Below are positions 45,564-58,303 of a DNA stretch of 64,000 bases, piece by piece. The notes below the pieces were generated by a model. That model worked only from the letters and a program-made list of their open reading frames with translations, ran no database searches and was not told the origin of the DNA. A program made the translations under genes and the position numbers. Source of the stretch: Phreatobacter aquaticus (GTDB taxonomy: Bacteria; Pseudomonadota; Alphaproteobacteria; Rhizobiales; Phreatobacteraceae); contig NZ_CP039865.1 of assembly GCF_005160265.1 (NCBI RefSeq), forward strand, positions 1,140,828 through 1,204,827, written 5' to 3'. Numbering within the stretch: the first letter of the stretch is position 1; each line of letters begins with the position of its first letter.

Positions 45564-45989
45564 TCAGGCCGGATCGACGCCGCCCATGGTGCAAATCAGC
45601 TCCCATTCAGCTTCGGTCACCGGCTGCACGGACAAGCGCGATAGCTTCATCAACGCCATGTCGGCCAGCCGCGGCTCACCCTTGATGGTGGCAAGCGACA
45701 CGGGAGTCTTGAGTGGCTTGACCGCCTTGATCTCGACCACCACCCAAGGCTCGGCGGCCTCTGCTGTGGGATCCGGATAGGCTTCGCGGGTCACCTCCAC
45801 GATGCCGACGATCTCCTTGCCTTCGTTGGAATGGTAGAAGAAGCCGCGCTCGCCGACCTTCATCCGCATGAGATTGAGCTTGGCGGCGTGATTGCGCACG
45901 CCGTCCCAGAAGGTTCCCTTGTCGCCGGCCTTCACCTGGGCATCCCAGGACCATTTGAAGGGTTCGGACTTGTAGAGCCAATGCGCCAT
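45564..45989 (-). CDS. EVE domain-containing protein
   Basis: A 141-residue protein made of one EVE domain (PUA-like fold): MAHWLYKSEPFKWSWD, WDGVRNHAAKLNLMRMKVGERGFFYHS and the GIVEV strand. EVE domains read modified bases in DNA or RNA; the cellular role of the small bacterial forms is not settled. Last gene of the tsaD-gpsA unit, starting 1 base after the preceding stop. Confidence 0.92.
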   Translation of the reverse strand: MAHWLYKSEPFKWSWDAQVKAGDKGTFWDGVRNHAAKLNLMRMKVGERGFFYHSNEGKEIVGIVEVTREAYPDPTAEAAEPWVVVEIKAVKPLKTPVSLATIKGEPRLADMALMKLSRLSVQPVTEAEWELICTMGGVDPA

Positions 45990-45990
45990 G

Positions 45991-46278
45991 TCAGACCCCG
46001 GCCTTCGGCGCCTCGCCGGCGGAGGGAATGAGTTTGCGGAACGTGTCCAGCTCGGTCACGAAACGCTCGAACTCGGCCAGCGTCATCACCGACTTCGCAT
46101 CCGATATCTCGACCGAGACGATCGGCTCGCCATCGCCACGGCGCTTCATCAGCTTGGCGACCGGAAAGGTCACGGCATGGGTCAGGTCGAAGGGGTGGGT
46201 CTCCGCCACCACGTCCGATCCGATCACCTTCGTCGCAGCCTCGACGCCACGGGCCAGTTTCTCGAAGAAATTCGCCAT
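45991..46278 (-). CDS. Small protein of unknown function (95 aa)
   Basis: A 95-residue protein not recognised by family. It has a helical N-terminus (MANFFEKLARGVEAATKVIG), a central mixed segment with KLMKRRGDGEPIVSVEISD and a second helix (MTLAEFERFVTELDTFRKL). No signal or membrane segment. It is fitted between gpsA (6 bases) and the EVE gene (1 base), so it is almost certainly translated as part of this unit. In many relatives I recall a YciI-family gene at this place, and this does not look like one. Confidence 0.75.
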   Translation of the reverse strand: MANFFEKLARGVEAATKVIGSDVVAETHPFDLTHAVTFPVAKLMKRRGDGEPIVSVEISDAKSVMTLAEFERFVTELDTFRKLIPSAGEAPKAGV

Positions 46279-46284
46279 TTCCGC

Positions 46285-47283
46285 CTACTCCGCTCGCTGC
46301 GGTCGCGCCATGAGCTGCGCGATCGCCTGATTGACGTCGATGAGGCCGCCGAGCACCGCATCGATCGCCTCCGCGATCGGCATGGTGATCCCCTTTGACC
46401 TTGCCTTCTCGACAAGTATTTCGGCGGTCAGCGCGCCTTCGGCAAGCGCTCCCTTGCCCGAGAGGAGATCGAGGCCCTTGCCCTCACCAAGCGCGAGGCC
46501 GAGCGCAAAGTTCCGCGACTGGCTGGACGAGCAGCTCAAGATGAGGTCGCCGAGGCCCGAAAGCCCCATCAATGTTTCCGGATTGGCCCCAAAAGCACGG
46601 CCGAACCGCATGAGCTCGGCAAAGCCGCGGGCCGCGATGGCCGCCGATGCACTGGCCCCAAGCCGCCTGCCTGCGACAATGCCAGCAGCAATCGCCAGCA
46701 CATTCTTGGCGGCACCGCCGATCTCGACGCCGCGCATATCGGTGGAATGGTAGAGCCGGAAGGTCGGGGTGCCCAGCTTCTCGGCAATCTGACGAGCCAG
46801 CGCCTCGTCGGCAGCTGCAACCGTCACCGCTGTCGGGAGGCCCTTCTCGACATCGGCGGCGAAGCTCGGCCCCGACAGGATGGCCGGAACGGCATTGGGC
46901 GCGGCCTCAGCCACCACCTCGGTCATGAACCGGCCGGTTCCGCGCTCGATGCCCTTGGCACAGACCACCAGCGGCGTTCCTCTGGCGATCAATGGCTGAA
47001 TCTGCTCGGCAACACGGCGCAATGACTGCGCCGGCACAACAGCCAGAACGATGCCGCCAAGCGCCGCATCACTCAGCGCCGCTGTGGCCATCACACCATC
47101 CTGAATCCGACACCCCGGCAGATGGCGCTCATTGCTGCGCTTCCGGTTGATCTCGTCGACCACAGCCGGGTCGCGTGACCAGATCAGCGTGCGATGCCCG
47201 CCACGGGCCGCCGCATTGGCCAACGCTGTCCCCCAGGCGCCGCCGCCCAGCACGGAAACCGCCGGGCCCCCTGTCGATGTCAT
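46285..47283 (-). CDS. gpsA: Glycerol-3-phosphate dehydrogenase [NAD(P)+]
   Basis: A 332-residue dehydrogenase making sn-glycerol 3-phosphate for phospholipids. The Rossmann motif [12 protein letters not shown] is at residues 10-21, then SGPSFAADV, the catalytic Lys region [14 protein letters not shown] and [11 protein letters not shown]. The ATG at 47283 overlaps the tsaD stop (ATGA), so the longer open frame upstream is not used. Confidence 0.95.
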   Translation of the reverse strand: MTSTGGPAVSVLGGGAWGTALANAAARGGHRTLIWSRDPAVVDEINRKRSNERHLPGCRIQDGVMATAALSDAALGGIVLAVVPAQSLRRVAEQIQPLIARGTPLVVCAKGIERGTGRFMTEVVAEAAPNAVPAILSGPSFAADVEKGLPTAVTVAAADEALARQIAEKLGTPTFRLYHSTDMRGVEIGGAAKNVLAIAAGIVAGRRLGASASAAIAARGFAELMRFGRAFGANPETLMGLSGLGDLILSCSSSQSRNFALGLALGEGKGLDLLSGKGALAEGALTAEILVEKARSKGITMPIAEAIDAVLGGLIDVNQAIAQLMARPQRAE

Positions 47284-48362
47284 GCCTTGGCTCCCAGTCG
47301 CCCCGAGCCGATCGTAACCGAGCCAGCATCGAGCGGCCAGCGCGCCCGTGGTGCCGTATCGAGCGGATCGGTGAAGCCCAGCCGGAACCGCTCGGCGCCC
47401 GCCCAGGCGATCATCGCGCCATTGTCGGTGCAAAGCTTGGGCGGTGGCACGACGAGGGCAAGGCCCATGCTCGCGGCCGTCTCGGCGAGGACCCGCTTCA
47501 GCGTCTGGTTGGCGCCAACGCCTCCAGCGACAACCAGAGCCGTCGGCTCGCCGAAGCGCTGGCGGAAAAGGCGGATCGCGACGCGCGATCGATCCGCCAC
47601 AACGTCGGCCACGGCCTGCTGGAACGAGGCAGAGAGATCTGCGACATCAGTCTCCGAGAGATTGCCGCTGTCGTCCATCAACCGCTCGGCCTCGATCCTG
47701 ACCGCGGTCTTGAGGCCGGACAGGGAGAAGTCGGGCTCGGGACGGCCGGCCAGCGGCCGCGGCAGGGCAAAGCGCGCGGGGTTGCCGACAAGCGCCCGCT
47801 GCTCAATCTCAGGCCCGCCCGGATAGGGCAGACCCATCAGCTTGGCCGCCTTGTCGAAGGCCTCGCCGATCGCATCGTCGATCGTCGTGCCGAGCTTGGC
47901 ATAGGCGCCGACCCCGGTGACGGCGAGCAGCTGCGTGTGGCCACCGGAAACCAGCAAGAGGAGATAGGGAAAGGCGACATTGTCCGTCAGCCGAGCCGTC
48001 AGAGCGTGAGCCTCGAGATGATTGACCGCAATCAGCGGCTTACCCGTGACCAGCGCCATCGCCTTGGCTGTCGTCAATCCGACCAGGACGCCGCCAATCA
48101 ACCCCGGCCCCGCAGCCGACGCGATCGCATCCATGTCGGAAGCCCGCATGCCCGCTTGGTCGAGAGCCTCTAGCACAACGCGGTCGACGACCTCGACATG
48201 GGCACGGGCCGCAATCTCCGGCACCACGCCGCCATAGGGCGCGTGATCCTCGATCTGGGCACGCACGACATTGGACAGGATCGTGCCCCGGCCATCCTTC
48301 TCCACCCGCACAACGGCGGCGGCGGTCTCGTCGCAAGTCGTTTCGATTCCGAGCACGAGCAT
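47280..48362 (-). CDS. tsaD: tRNA N6-adenosine threonylcarbamoyltransferase TsaD
   Basis: A 360-residue ASKHA-fold enzyme that transfers threonylcarbamoyl to A37 of ANN-decoding tRNAs. N-terminal [28 protein letters not shown], the metal-binding HLEAH and LVSGGHTQL are all present, with VAGGVGAN near residue 275. Translationally coupled to gpsA; divergent from hemC with a 94-base gap. Confidence 0.96.
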   Translation of the reverse strand: MLVLGIETTCDETAAAVVRVEKDGRGTILSNVVRAQIEDHAPYGGVVPEIAARAHVEVVDRVVLEALDQAGMRASDMDAIASAAGPGLIGGVLVGLTTAKAMALVTGKPLIAVNHLEAHALTARLTDNVAFPYLLLLVSGGHTQLLAVTGVGAYAKLGTTIDDAIGEAFDKAAKLMGLPYPGGPEIEQRALVGNPARFALPRPLAGRPEPDFSLSGLKTAVRIEAERLMDDSGNLSETDVADLSASFQQAVADVVADRSRVAIRLFRQRFGEPTALVVAGGVGANQTLKRVLAETAASMGLALVVPPPKLCTDNGAMIAWAGAERFRLGFTDPLDTAPRARWPLDAGSVTIGSGRLGAKA

Positions 48363-48456
48363 GGGAGGATTTGCGGGTCCGGCACGAGGAGTCTATCGGT
48401 CGCGGCACCGGTCGCTATGATCCGGCGCCGGCCCCCGCCTAACACTGGACCTTCCC

Positions 48457-49386
48457 ATGGCGCAATCGCCCTTCCTTCGCATCGGCACCCGCGGCTCGCT
48501 CCTGGCCCTTGCCCAGGCGCATCAGGTGCGCAGCTTGCTTGCCGCCGCCCATGGAGTTGCCGAAGACACCATCGCGGTCGAGATCATCAAGACATCCGGC
48601 GACATCATCCAGGACCGGCCTTTGTCGGAAGCCGGCGGCAAGGGCCTTTTCACCAAGGAGATCGAGGAAGCGCTATTCGCAGGCACAATCGATCTGGCCG
48701 TCCATTCCTCCAAGGACATGCCGACCGTGCTCCCCGACGGCCTCGGTTTGACGGCCTTCCTCGAGCGTGAGGACGTCCGCGAGGCCTTCATCGGATATCA
48801 GGTGAAGAACCTGGCCGAACTGCCCAGAGGCGCCGTCTTCGGTTCGTCCTCGCTGCGCCGCCAGGCCCAGCTGCGCCGCGAGCGGCCGGACCTCGACATC
48901 GTCATGTTCCGCGGCAATGTGCAGACACGCCTCGGCAAGGTGTCGAGCGGCCAGGTTTCTGGCACTCTCCTGGCGCTGGCAGGCCTTCGGCGCCTTGGCA
49001 TCGCCAATGTTGCAACCGAGATCATCGAGGCGGACCGGTTCCTCCCAGCCGTCGGCCAGGGCGCCATTGGCATCGAAACGCGCCTCGGCGACCAGCGAAC
49101 GCGCGAGCTCCTCGCCGCCATCAACCACCCCGCAACTGCCACTGCGCTCACCGCGGAGCGCGCGTTCCTGAACGTTCTCGACGGCTCCTGCCGCACTCCC
49201 ATTGCCGGGCTTGCCACGATCAATGGTGGGAGCATTCGCTTTGCCGGTGAGATTCTCAGGCCCGACGGTAGCGAGAGCCACGCCACGACCCGCGAGGGTG
49301 GCCTCGCCGAGGCCCAAGCCCTCGGCCGGGATGCTGGTGAGGAGCTGAAAGCGCGGGCGCCCGCAGGCTTCTTCGGCGCAGCCTGA
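48457..49386 (+). CDS. hemC: Hydroxymethylbilane synthase (porphobilinogen deaminase)
   Basis: A 309-residue enzyme that joins four porphobilinogens. [14 protein letters not shown] at 8-21, VHSSKDMPT with the catalytic Asp, FRGNVQTRL, and LDGSCRTPI with the Cys that carries the dipyrromethane cofactor near residue 247. First gene of a plus-strand unit with hemD, mic60 and hemY; its stop overlaps the hemD start (TGATG). Confidence 0.96.
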   Translation: MAQSPFLRIGTRGSLLALAQAHQVRSLLAAAHGVAEDTIAVEIIKTSGDIIQDRPLSEAGGKGLFTKEIEEALFAGTIDLAVHSSKDMPTVLPDGLGLTAFLEREDVREAFIGYQVKNLAELPRGAVFGSSSLRRQAQLRRERPDLDIVMFRGNVQTRLGKVSSGQVSGTLLALAGLRRLGIANVATEIIEADRFLPAVGQGAIGIETRLGDQRTRELLAAINHPATATALTAERAFLNVLDGSCRTPIAGLATINGGSIRFAGEILRPDGSESHATTREGGLAEAQALGRDAGEELKARAPAGFFGAA

Positions 49387-50105
49387 TGTCCGGCCGCGGC
49401 TCCGTTCTCGTGACACGGCCGGAGCCAGAGGCCCGGCGCACCGCGGAGAAACTCGCCGCACTTGGCTGGCAGCCCATCGTCGCACCCCTCATGGTGGCGC
49501 AGGCAATGCCCGATTCACCACCCATGACCGGGTTCGACGCCGTCGCCATGACCAGCGCCCGGGCTGTCGAATATATGCGCGCGGCCGATCGGGCCGCGTT
49601 GGCTGACCTGCCTGCCTTTGCGGTCGGCGCCCGGACGGCCGATGCTATGCGCTCAGCCGGATTCCGGCATGTGGCCTCAGCGGATGGCGACGTGACGGCC
49701 CTGGCGGCCCTGATTGCCGGCTCAGGCATGAAGGCCGGCGGCCGCGTCGCGCATATCGGCGGCCAAGACCGGGCCGGCGATCTGTCTGGTCTGGTCGCAA
49801 TATCGGGCATCAAGGTCGAAACCATCGCGGTCTATCGCATGGCGCCCGTGACTGAATTGCCCGAAATCGCGCACAGGGCGCTTGAAGACGGATCGATTGT
49901 CGCAATCGTGCATTATTCTCCGAGATCTGCCGAGATTTTCCGAGATCTCATCTGCGCGGACAGACTGATCGGAGCCGCCGCCCGAGCTCGCCATGTCTGC
50001 CTGTCCAGCCAGGTTGCCGAACCGCTGCGCACGGTCTTTGGTGCGACGATCACCATCGCCCGCGAGCCAAACGAACCATCCTTGCTTGAAGCCCTCGGTG
50101 CCTGA
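49386..50105 (+). CDS. hemD: Uroporphyrinogen-III synthase
   Basis: A 239-residue two-lobed cyclase converting hydroxymethylbilane to uroporphyrinogen III. The weakly conserved family pattern is visible: VLVTRPEPEARRTAEKLAALG at the N-terminus, AMTSARAVEYM, FAVGARTADAMR, and YSPRSAEIF in the second lobe. Starts within the hemC stop codon. Confidence 0.9.
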   Translation: MSGRGSVLVTRPEPEARRTAEKLAALGWQPIVAPLMVAQAMPDSPPMTGFDAVAMTSARAVEYMRAADRAALADLPAFAVGARTADAMRSAGFRHVASADGDVTALAALIAGSGMKAGGRVAHIGGQDRAGDLSGLVAISGIKVETIAVYRMAPVTELPEIAHRALEDGSIVAIVHYSPRSAEIFRDLICADRLIGAAARARHVCLSSQVAEPLRTVFGATITIAREPNEPSLLEALGA

Positions 50106-50170
50106 CGCGGTTGCGGGCGGCAGCCCCGGGGGATAGACCTTGGGAGGGCCCCCTCCGGGAGACATGTGAT

Positions 50171-51655
50171 ATGGCGACCGATAATCGCGCAACGGGCGAC
50201 CAGAAGCAGACGCGGCGCGGAAAATCGCCCGTCATCACACTTGAAGCGACCGAGATTGCCGCCGCCACCACCGAGCAGACCGCAGCGACGGTCGAGGGTA
50301 CCGAGCCTGCGGCAGGGCCGGAGGTGGCTGAAGCTTCGCCGTCCGACACCATACCTGGGCCGCCAGAACCGGCAGTGCCTGATTCCGCTCCGACCGACGA
50401 GCCGTCGGAAACTGCTTCAGGGCGCGCACAGCCATCCGACGGCGACCATGGCCCCGCATCGTCTGTTGAACAATCCGCGCCCGCGTTGGACCGGGTCGCC
50501 GAGCCGGCCCGCACGCCGGAGCCCCCGGCAGCCGGTTTTGGCCGCCTTGTGGCTGCTGGCCTGATCGGCGCCCTGCTGACGGGAGGGCTCGCAATCGGAG
50601 CTCAGGTCGCGGGGATCGTTCCGGGCACGAATCCACCTGTCACCCCCGATATCCAGGCGCGCCTTGCCGCTATGGACCAGGCTTTGAAGGATGTCGCGGC
50701 CCGGCCACTACCCGCAAGCGCAGGAGCCAACATTGCTCCCGACCTTGCGCCCCTGCGGCAGCAGATGGAATCGGCGGTAGCAAGCCTCGAACGACGGCTC
50801 AAGGCTCTGGAGGATCGCCCGGCACCGGCTGTGTCCACCGGGACGGCCGCACCCGCACCGACGGTCGATCTTGAACCGCTCAATCGTGAGATCACCGCTC
50901 TGAAGGCGGCGATGACTGCCCTCAATCAGCCCCGCCCGCCCACTCCGACCGCTGCCATCGATCCTGCACTTGTCGACCAGCGCATTCGGGCGGCTATCCA
51001 GCCGCAGACCGATCGCATCGGCGTCCTGGACGGTCGTCTTCAAGGGACAAACGCGGATCTGAAGGCGCTAGCGGACAATCTCCAGGCGCTCGGTGCGAAG
51101 ATCGCTGTGCTGGACGCAGCGCGGGGTCAGGGTGACGCCCTCGGCCAGAAGGCGGCGCTCGTCGTCGGTCTGCAACTGCTGCGCTCGGCGGCTGACCGTG
51201 GCGGCCCCTATGGTTCGGAACTGGCGGCCGCCAAGGCGCTCGGTGCAGACACCACAGCCCTGCAGCCTCTCGAAGCCGCTGCGGCGACCGGACTTGCGAC
51301 GCGTGACGCATTGGCAATGCGATTTGCAACGCTCGCACCGGCCATCCAGCGCGCCGGCACGCCCGCGCCGGAAGGCGGGGTCATCGACCGCCTGACAGCA
51401 AGCGCCCAGTCACTGGTGCGCGTCCGACCCGTGGGGGAGACCTCTGGTGACGATGTCGGCGCCGTGGTTGGACGCGTCCAAGCCAAGCTGGCGCGCAATG
51501 ACCTTGCCGGCGCCATCGCGGATGCCGACAGGCTACCCGCTGCAGCCAAGGCCCTGGCCCAGGGTTGGCTGACCGAGGCCGGTGCCCGCCTCGCCGCCGA
51601 CACCGCCTTGCAACGCACGACAGCTCAGGCGCTTACCGCGCTTGGCACCCGCTAG
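50171..51655 (+). CDS. Mic60/mitofilin-domain membrane protein (COG4223)
   Basis: A 494-residue inner-membrane protein. The cytoplasmic N-terminus of about 120 residues is low in complexity (Pro/Ala/Glu/Thr), one transmembrane helix follows at 123-148, and then a long periplasmic coiled coil (about 160-310) and a helical C-terminal mitofilin-like domain. Alphaproteobacterial Mic60 is the relative of the mitochondrial cristae protein and shapes intracytoplasmic membranes. Its place between hemD and hemY is the conserved one and supports the call. ATG 50171 has GGGAG upstream; the open frame before it is not used. Confidence 0.85.
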   Translation: MATDNRATGDQKQTRRGKSPVITLEATEIAAATTEQTAATVEGTEPAAGPEVAEASPSDTIPGPPEPAVPDSAPTDEPSETASGRAQPSDGDHGPASSVEQSAPALDRVAEPARTPEPPAAGFGRLVAAGLIGALLTGGLAIGAQVAGIVPGTNPPVTPDIQARLAAMDQALKDVAARPLPASAGANIAPDLAPLRQQMESAVASLERRLKALEDRPAPAVSTGTAAPAPTVDLEPLNREITALKAAMTALNQPRPPTPTAAIDPALVDQRIRAAIQPQTDRIGVLDGRLQGTNADLKALADNLQALGAKIAVLDAARGQGDALGQKAALVVGLQLLRSAADRGGPYGSELAAAKALGADTTALQPLEAAAATGLATRDALAMRFATLAPAIQRAGTPAPEGGVIDRLTASAQSLVRVRPVGETSGDDVGAVVGRVQAKLARNDLAGAIADADRLPAAAKALAQGWLTEAGARLAADTALQRTTAQALTALGTR

Positions 51656-51665
51656 GAGCAGACGG

Positions 51666-53282
51666 ATGATTCGCGTTGTTCTGTTTCTGGTTCTCCTCGC
51701 CTTTCTGGCGACCGGCGCGGCCTGGATCGCCGATCAGCCTGGCACCGTGACCATGGTCTGGCTCGGCCGGCAGATCGAGTTCGAGGTCCTCACCGGCGTC
51801 ATCGGACTTGTCCTGCTCGCAGCCGCCATCATGGCAGCAATCGGCATTCTGAAATGGTTGATTGCCAGTCCGGCGGTCGCCGCCCGCTCGATGGAACGCC
51901 GTCGGGCTGCCAAGGGTCAGGACGCGATCACCCGTGGGATCGTCGCCATCGGCGCCGGCGACCGTCGTTCTGCCGAGAAATTTGCAGCCGAGGCCGAGAA
52001 GCTCGCGCCGGCCGCCCCGCTCACTCTGCTCTTGCGCGCCCAAACAGCTCAGCTCGCGGGCGACCGCCCCGGCGCCGAGGCTGCCTTCCGCGCCATGATC
52101 GACAAGCCCGAGACGCGCGTTCTCGGTCTGCGCGGCCTCTATGTCGAGGCACAGCGGCGGTCAGATACCGCAGCGGCTCGTGCCATTGCCGACGAGGCCG
52201 TCAAGGCCTCCGCCACGGCCGGCTGGGCCGCGCAGGCCGTGCTTGAAGACCAGGGACGATCGGGAGATTGGGACGGCGCGCTCACCAGCCTGGAGCGCCA
52301 ATATGCGGCCCGCGTGATCGACAAGGACACAGCCAAGCGCCGTCGTGCCGTTCTGCTCACGGCTAAGGCCACCATGCTGGTCGACCATGATCCGGCCATG
52401 GCGAAGGCACTCGCCATTGAAGCCAATGGCCTTGCCTCTGATCTGGTTCCGGCAGCAACCTTGGCTGGACGGCTGCTGGCCGCCGATGGCGACACGCGGA
52501 AAGCCTCGCGCCTGCTGGAAGCGGCATGGAAGCTGTCGCCTCATCCCGATCTCGCCGAGACCTATGCGATCGCCCGAAGCGGCGATTCCCGCCTCGATCA
52601 GCTAAAGCGCGTCGAACATCTTGCCCGCAGCACGCCGTCTCATCCCGAAAGCCTGCTGGCCGTTGCGCGGGCCGCGATCGATGCCGGCGAATTCGCCGTC
52701 GCACGCCGTGCTCTCGAGGAAGCGACCGGCAGCGCGCCGACACAGCGCGCCTGCCTTCTGATGGCGGAACTCTCGGCCAAGGATGGCAATGACCAGGGCC
52801 ATGCGCGGGAGTGGATGGCACGCGCCCTCAGGGCTGCCCGCGATCCGGTTTGGACGGCTGATGGGCAGACCAGCGACGTCTGGTTGCCGGTTTCCCCTGT
52901 TACAGGCAGGCTTGATGCCTTCGAATGGAAAGTGCCGGTCGCAGAGCTCGGCGGCCCGATCCTGCATGTCGACGATGTTCTGGCGGACGCCCACGAGCCG
53001 GAAACACCGGTGATCGATATGCTGCCCGCTGCTGCGCCGGAGCCTGCCCCGGTTGAGATCGTCGCTGAGCCCGTGGTTCCTGCGCCCCCTATGGCCGAAC
53101 CGGCTCCGCCGGTCGCGCAATACGCGGCAGAGGTCGAGCTGGCAGCACGCGTCCCTGAGCCTGCAAACAAGGACAGATCGGTTCCCGCTGAAACCGTCTT
53201 TCCGATCGCTCGCGCCCCCGATGATCCGGGACCGGACCAGCCAGCAACCCCACCGAAACGGCTGTCCCTTTTCGGCAGCTGA
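51666..53282 (+). CDS. hemY: HemY-type membrane protein with TPR-like repeats
   Basis: A 538-residue protein with two N-terminal transmembrane helices (about 3-22 and 40-65) holding a short loop with TVTMVWLGRQIEF, the HemY_N pattern. A long helical repeat region follows (about 80-400; TPR-like GAGDRRSAEKFAAEAEKL, AGDRPGAEAAFRAM and so on). A Pro-rich C-terminal tail ends in KRLSLFG. HemY of this type is not protoporphyrinogen oxidase; it is an uncharacterised factor tied to heme genes. AGGAG lies just before the ATG and the gene begins 10 bases after mic60. Confidence 0.88.
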   Translation: MIRVVLFLVLLAFLATGAAWIADQPGTVTMVWLGRQIEFEVLTGVIGLVLLAAAIMAAIGILKWLIASPAVAARSMERRRAAKGQDAITRGIVAIGAGDRRSAEKFAAEAEKLAPAAPLTLLLRAQTAQLAGDRPGAEAAFRAMIDKPETRVLGLRGLYVEAQRRSDTAAARAIADEAVKASATAGWAAQAVLEDQGRSGDWDGALTSLERQYAARVIDKDTAKRRRAVLLTAKATMLVDHDPAMAKALAIEANGLASDLVPAATLAGRLLAADGDTRKASRLLEAAWKLSPHPDLAETYAIARSGDSRLDQLKRVEHLARSTPSHPESLLAVARAAIDAGEFAVARRALEEATGSAPTQRACLLMAELSAKDGNDQGHAREWMARALRAARDPVWTADGQTSDVWLPVSPVTGRLDAFEWKVPVAELGGPILHVDDVLADAHEPETPVIDMLPAAAPEPAPVEIVAEPVVPAPPMAEPAPPVAQYAAEVELAARVPEPANKDRSVPAETVFPIARAPDDPGPDQPATPPKRLSLFGS

Positions 53283-53333
53283 CGCGATGGGTTCTTGCGG
53301 GCGCCATCCCGGCCGTGACATAGAGGGCGCAAC

Positions 53334-53410
53334 GGTCCCGTAGCTCAGCAGGATAGAGCAGCGGTTTCCTAAACCGAAGGTCAGGGGTTCGAATCCCTTC
53401 GGGACCGCCA
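53334..53410 (+). tRNA. tRNA-Arg (CCT anticodon)
   Basis: A 77-base cloverleaf: acceptor GGTCCCG/CGGGACC, D stem GCTC/GAGC, anticodon loop TTCCTAA with anticodon CCT, T loop GGTTCGAATCC, discriminator G and encoded CCA. It reads AGG codons. It lies 51 bases after hemY; no integrase or repeated 3' end was seen nearby. Confidence 0.96.
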
Positions 53411-53453
53411 GATATCAGCGCCGAATTGGGTGCTCTTCTCGCAATGCGCCGCG

Positions 53454-54257
53454 TCAACCTGCGGGCTTGTCAGCCACCGCGGGTTCTGCCGGCTTCTTCA
53501 GGCGCAATGGCGGGCTTGTTGCCTCGAAATCGTCGACCCGCTTGTCATAGATCGGCGAAATCGTGCCGCAGACGCGGTCCCAGAACGAAAAGTAATTGGC
53601 ATAATTATAGCGGAACTCGGCGTGGTGCTGATCGTGATAGGTCGTGCACAGCATGGGCGAGGGATAACGCGCGGTCTTCGACGCGAAATATTCAAAACCG
53701 GCATGGCCGAACGTGCCGTTGATCTGGTCGAAAGCCCGGTGCAGCAGCAGGATGACCGCCGGGAACGGCACCAGGAACACGATCACCATGTAGAAGCCCT
53801 GCGACATGGCCGTATCGACATGGCCGATGGAATCGTTGCTCCACACCGTCGGCGCGACGCTGCGATGATGCAGCGCATGGAAGCGATAGAACGGCTTGGT
53901 GTGCAGCAGGCGATGCGCGAAGTAGAACCAGGCGTCGAACAGCACCATGCAGAACAGGAACAGCGGCACGGCGTTCCACCAGGTGAGGGTCCAGGGCGTG
54001 AGCGCCCAACCCTGCTGCTGCGCGAAGATCCCGATTGTCACCACCAGACAGGTCACGAAGATGGATTCGATGCTCTGACGGATCTCAACCGCCTTTCGGA
54101 TCTCGCCGCGCCGCGACTTCTGAATGCGCCGCTCCGGATTGCGGTCGTTCAGCCATGTGATGCCGTAGCCAAGGGCGAAATAGAGCGCCACGGTAGCGGC
54201 ATAGATTGCAGCCAGCAGGAGCGCGAAATCCTGAGCGGCCTTCAGCACGGCATCCAT
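53454..54257 (-). CDS. Sterol desaturase/fatty acid hydroxylase family protein
   Basis: A 267-residue membrane di-iron enzyme. Four hydrophobic segments are evident, with the His clusters HRLLH, HALHH and HDQHH that bind the iron pair. The N-terminus MDAVLKAAQDFALLLAAIYAA begins the first helix. Substrates in the family include sterols, hopanoids, carotenoids and fatty acids; which applies here is unknown. It stands alone between the tRNA gene and yggS. Confidence 0.9.
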   Translation of the reverse strand: MDAVLKAAQDFALLLAAIYAATVALYFALGYGITWLNDRNPERRIQKSRRGEIRKAVEIRQSIESIFVTCLVVTIGIFAQQQGWALTPWTLTWWNAVPLFLFCMVLFDAWFYFAHRLLHTKPFYRFHALHHRSVAPTVWSNDSIGHVDTAMSQGFYMVIVFLVPFPAVILLLHRAFDQINGTFGHAGFEYFASKTARYPSPMLCTTYHDQHHAEFRYNYANYFSFWDRVCGTISPIYDKRVDDFEATSPPLRLKKPAEPAVADKPAG

Positions 54258-54328
54258 GGTGGTTCTCCGGTAAACGGCGGCATCTTAACGGGTCATGGCC
54301 GGGGTGACACGGCCTTCCTCGCCTGACC

Positions 54329-55000
54329 TCAGCCCCTCGATCCAAAAATCGCACTGCCGACCCGGACATGGGTCGCGCCCATGGCAACCGCAATCGGATA
54401 ATCCGCGCTCATCCCCATAGAGATGACCTTCAGGCCGTTGCGGCGGGCAATCGACGTCAGCAACGCAAAATGTGGCGCAGGCGGCTCATCGGCGGGCGGA
54501 ATGCACATGACCCCCTCGACATCCAGTCCGTACTGCTCTCGGCAGGCCAGAATGAAGGCATCGGCCTGCTCTGGCAGAATGCCACCCTTCTGCGGTTCGG
54601 CACCGGTATTCACCTGGACGAGGAAACGTGGCGGCTTCCGACCAGCCGCCTTCTGGATTTCCTTCTGCAACTCCTTGGCGAGCGACGGACGGTCCAGGCT
54701 CTCGATCACGTCGAACAGAGCGACCGCATCCTTGGCCTTGTTGGACTGCAGCGGCCCAATCATGTGAACCTCCGCATCCGGATAGCGTGCCCGCAGCGCC
54801 GGCCACTTGTCCTTTGATTCCTGGACATAGTTCTCGCCGAACACCCGCTGTCCAGCCGCCAGAACCGGCTCGATCGCTTCAGCCGGAAAGGTCTTCGACA
54901 CGGCAACCAGCGTGACATCGCCCGCGGGACGCTTTGCGGCTGAGGTCGCATCCGCAATCGCGGCCTTGACCTCCGTGAGGCGGGAAACGGCATCTGACAT
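54329..55000 (-). CDS. YggS/PLPBP family pyridoxal phosphate homeostasis protein
   Basis: A 223-residue PLP-binding barrel protein. [13 protein letters not shown] with the PLP-binding Lys, [62 protein letters not shown]. Members bind PLP without known catalysis and balance vitamin B6 and amino acid pools. ATG 55000 has GGAG 9 bases upstream. Divergent from leuS. Confidence 0.94.
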   Translation of the reverse strand: MSDAVSRLTEVKAAIADATSAAKRPAGDVTLVAVSKTFPAEAIEPVLAAGQRVFGENYVQESKDKWPALRARYPDAEVHMIGPLQSNKAKDAVALFDVIESLDRPSLAKELQKEIQKAAGRKPPRFLVQVNTGAEPQKGGILPEQADAFILACREQYGLDVEGVMCIPPADEPPAPHFALLTSIARRNGLKVISMGMSADYPIAVAMGATHVRVGSAIFGSRG

Positions 55001-55149
55001 GGCTGGCACTCCGGATCTGGCCCGATCCGCTACCGTGTAAATGGTTGACCGGTCCAGACCTTTCGTGTGTTGTCCGGCCTCGCTTTTCAACGCCCCGCGC
55101 CTGGCTGTCTGCCATGCAACGGCTGCCCCGCATGGCCAAATCGCTGATC

Positions 55150-57757
<2,608 letters not shown>

Positions 57758-57771
<14 letters not shown>

Positions 57772-58300
57772 CATGTCGCGGCGCCTGGTTCTGAGGGCTC
57801 TGGCCATCACGTCTGCGAGCGCGATGCTCGCAGGCTGCTTCACACCGCTCTATGGCGACCCCAATGTCGTATCGGGCGGCAGGGCGGCGCAGAATCAGCT
57901 TCGTGAGCTGGATATTCCGGAAATCTCCGGCCGTAGCGGTGTCATTCTTCGCAATGAACTGATCTATCTGACCCAGGGTGGCGGCGGCCGCGCCGCCAAT
58001 CCGGCTCATGTCCTGAAGGTCAACCTGACCATCGACACGGTGCCTCTGCTGCTCAACACGGCAGCCGGGCGACCCTCGGCTCAGACCGTTTCGCTCACCG
58101 CTGCCTACACGATCGTGGCGGTCGGCGGCACCGACGTGCTCTATCGCGGCTCGTCCTTCGCATCGGCCTCATTCGACCGCACGTCCCAGCGCCTGGCGTC
58201 CGACCGCGCCATCATCGAGGCGCAGGAACGCGCGGCCAAGACGCTGGCCGAAAACATCGTTACCCAGGTAGCCGGCTGGTACGCGACACGGCCCCGGTAG
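57758..58300 (+). CDS. lptE: LPS assembly lipoprotein LptE
   Basis: A 180-residue outer-membrane lipoprotein. The signal sequence ends at lipobox MLAGC with Cys27, followed by FTPLYG, the usual start of the mature alphaproteobacterial LptE. LptE plugs and assists LptD in inserting lipopolysaccharide. ATG 57758 has AGAGG upstream and overlaps leuS by 14 bases; ATG 57773 is the alternative. Placed between leuS and holA, as in most proteobacteria. Confidence 0.88.
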
Positions 58301-58303
58301 ACG

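Noticed and set aside
51666-53282. HemY as protoporphyrinogen oxidase
   Set aside because: The protein has two membrane helices and helical repeats and no FAD-binding motif, so it is the unrelated proteobacterial HemY.
53334-53410. tRNA-Arg as an integration site of a mobile island
   Set aside because: No integrase, no repeated tRNA 3' end and only ordinary chromosomal genes follow.
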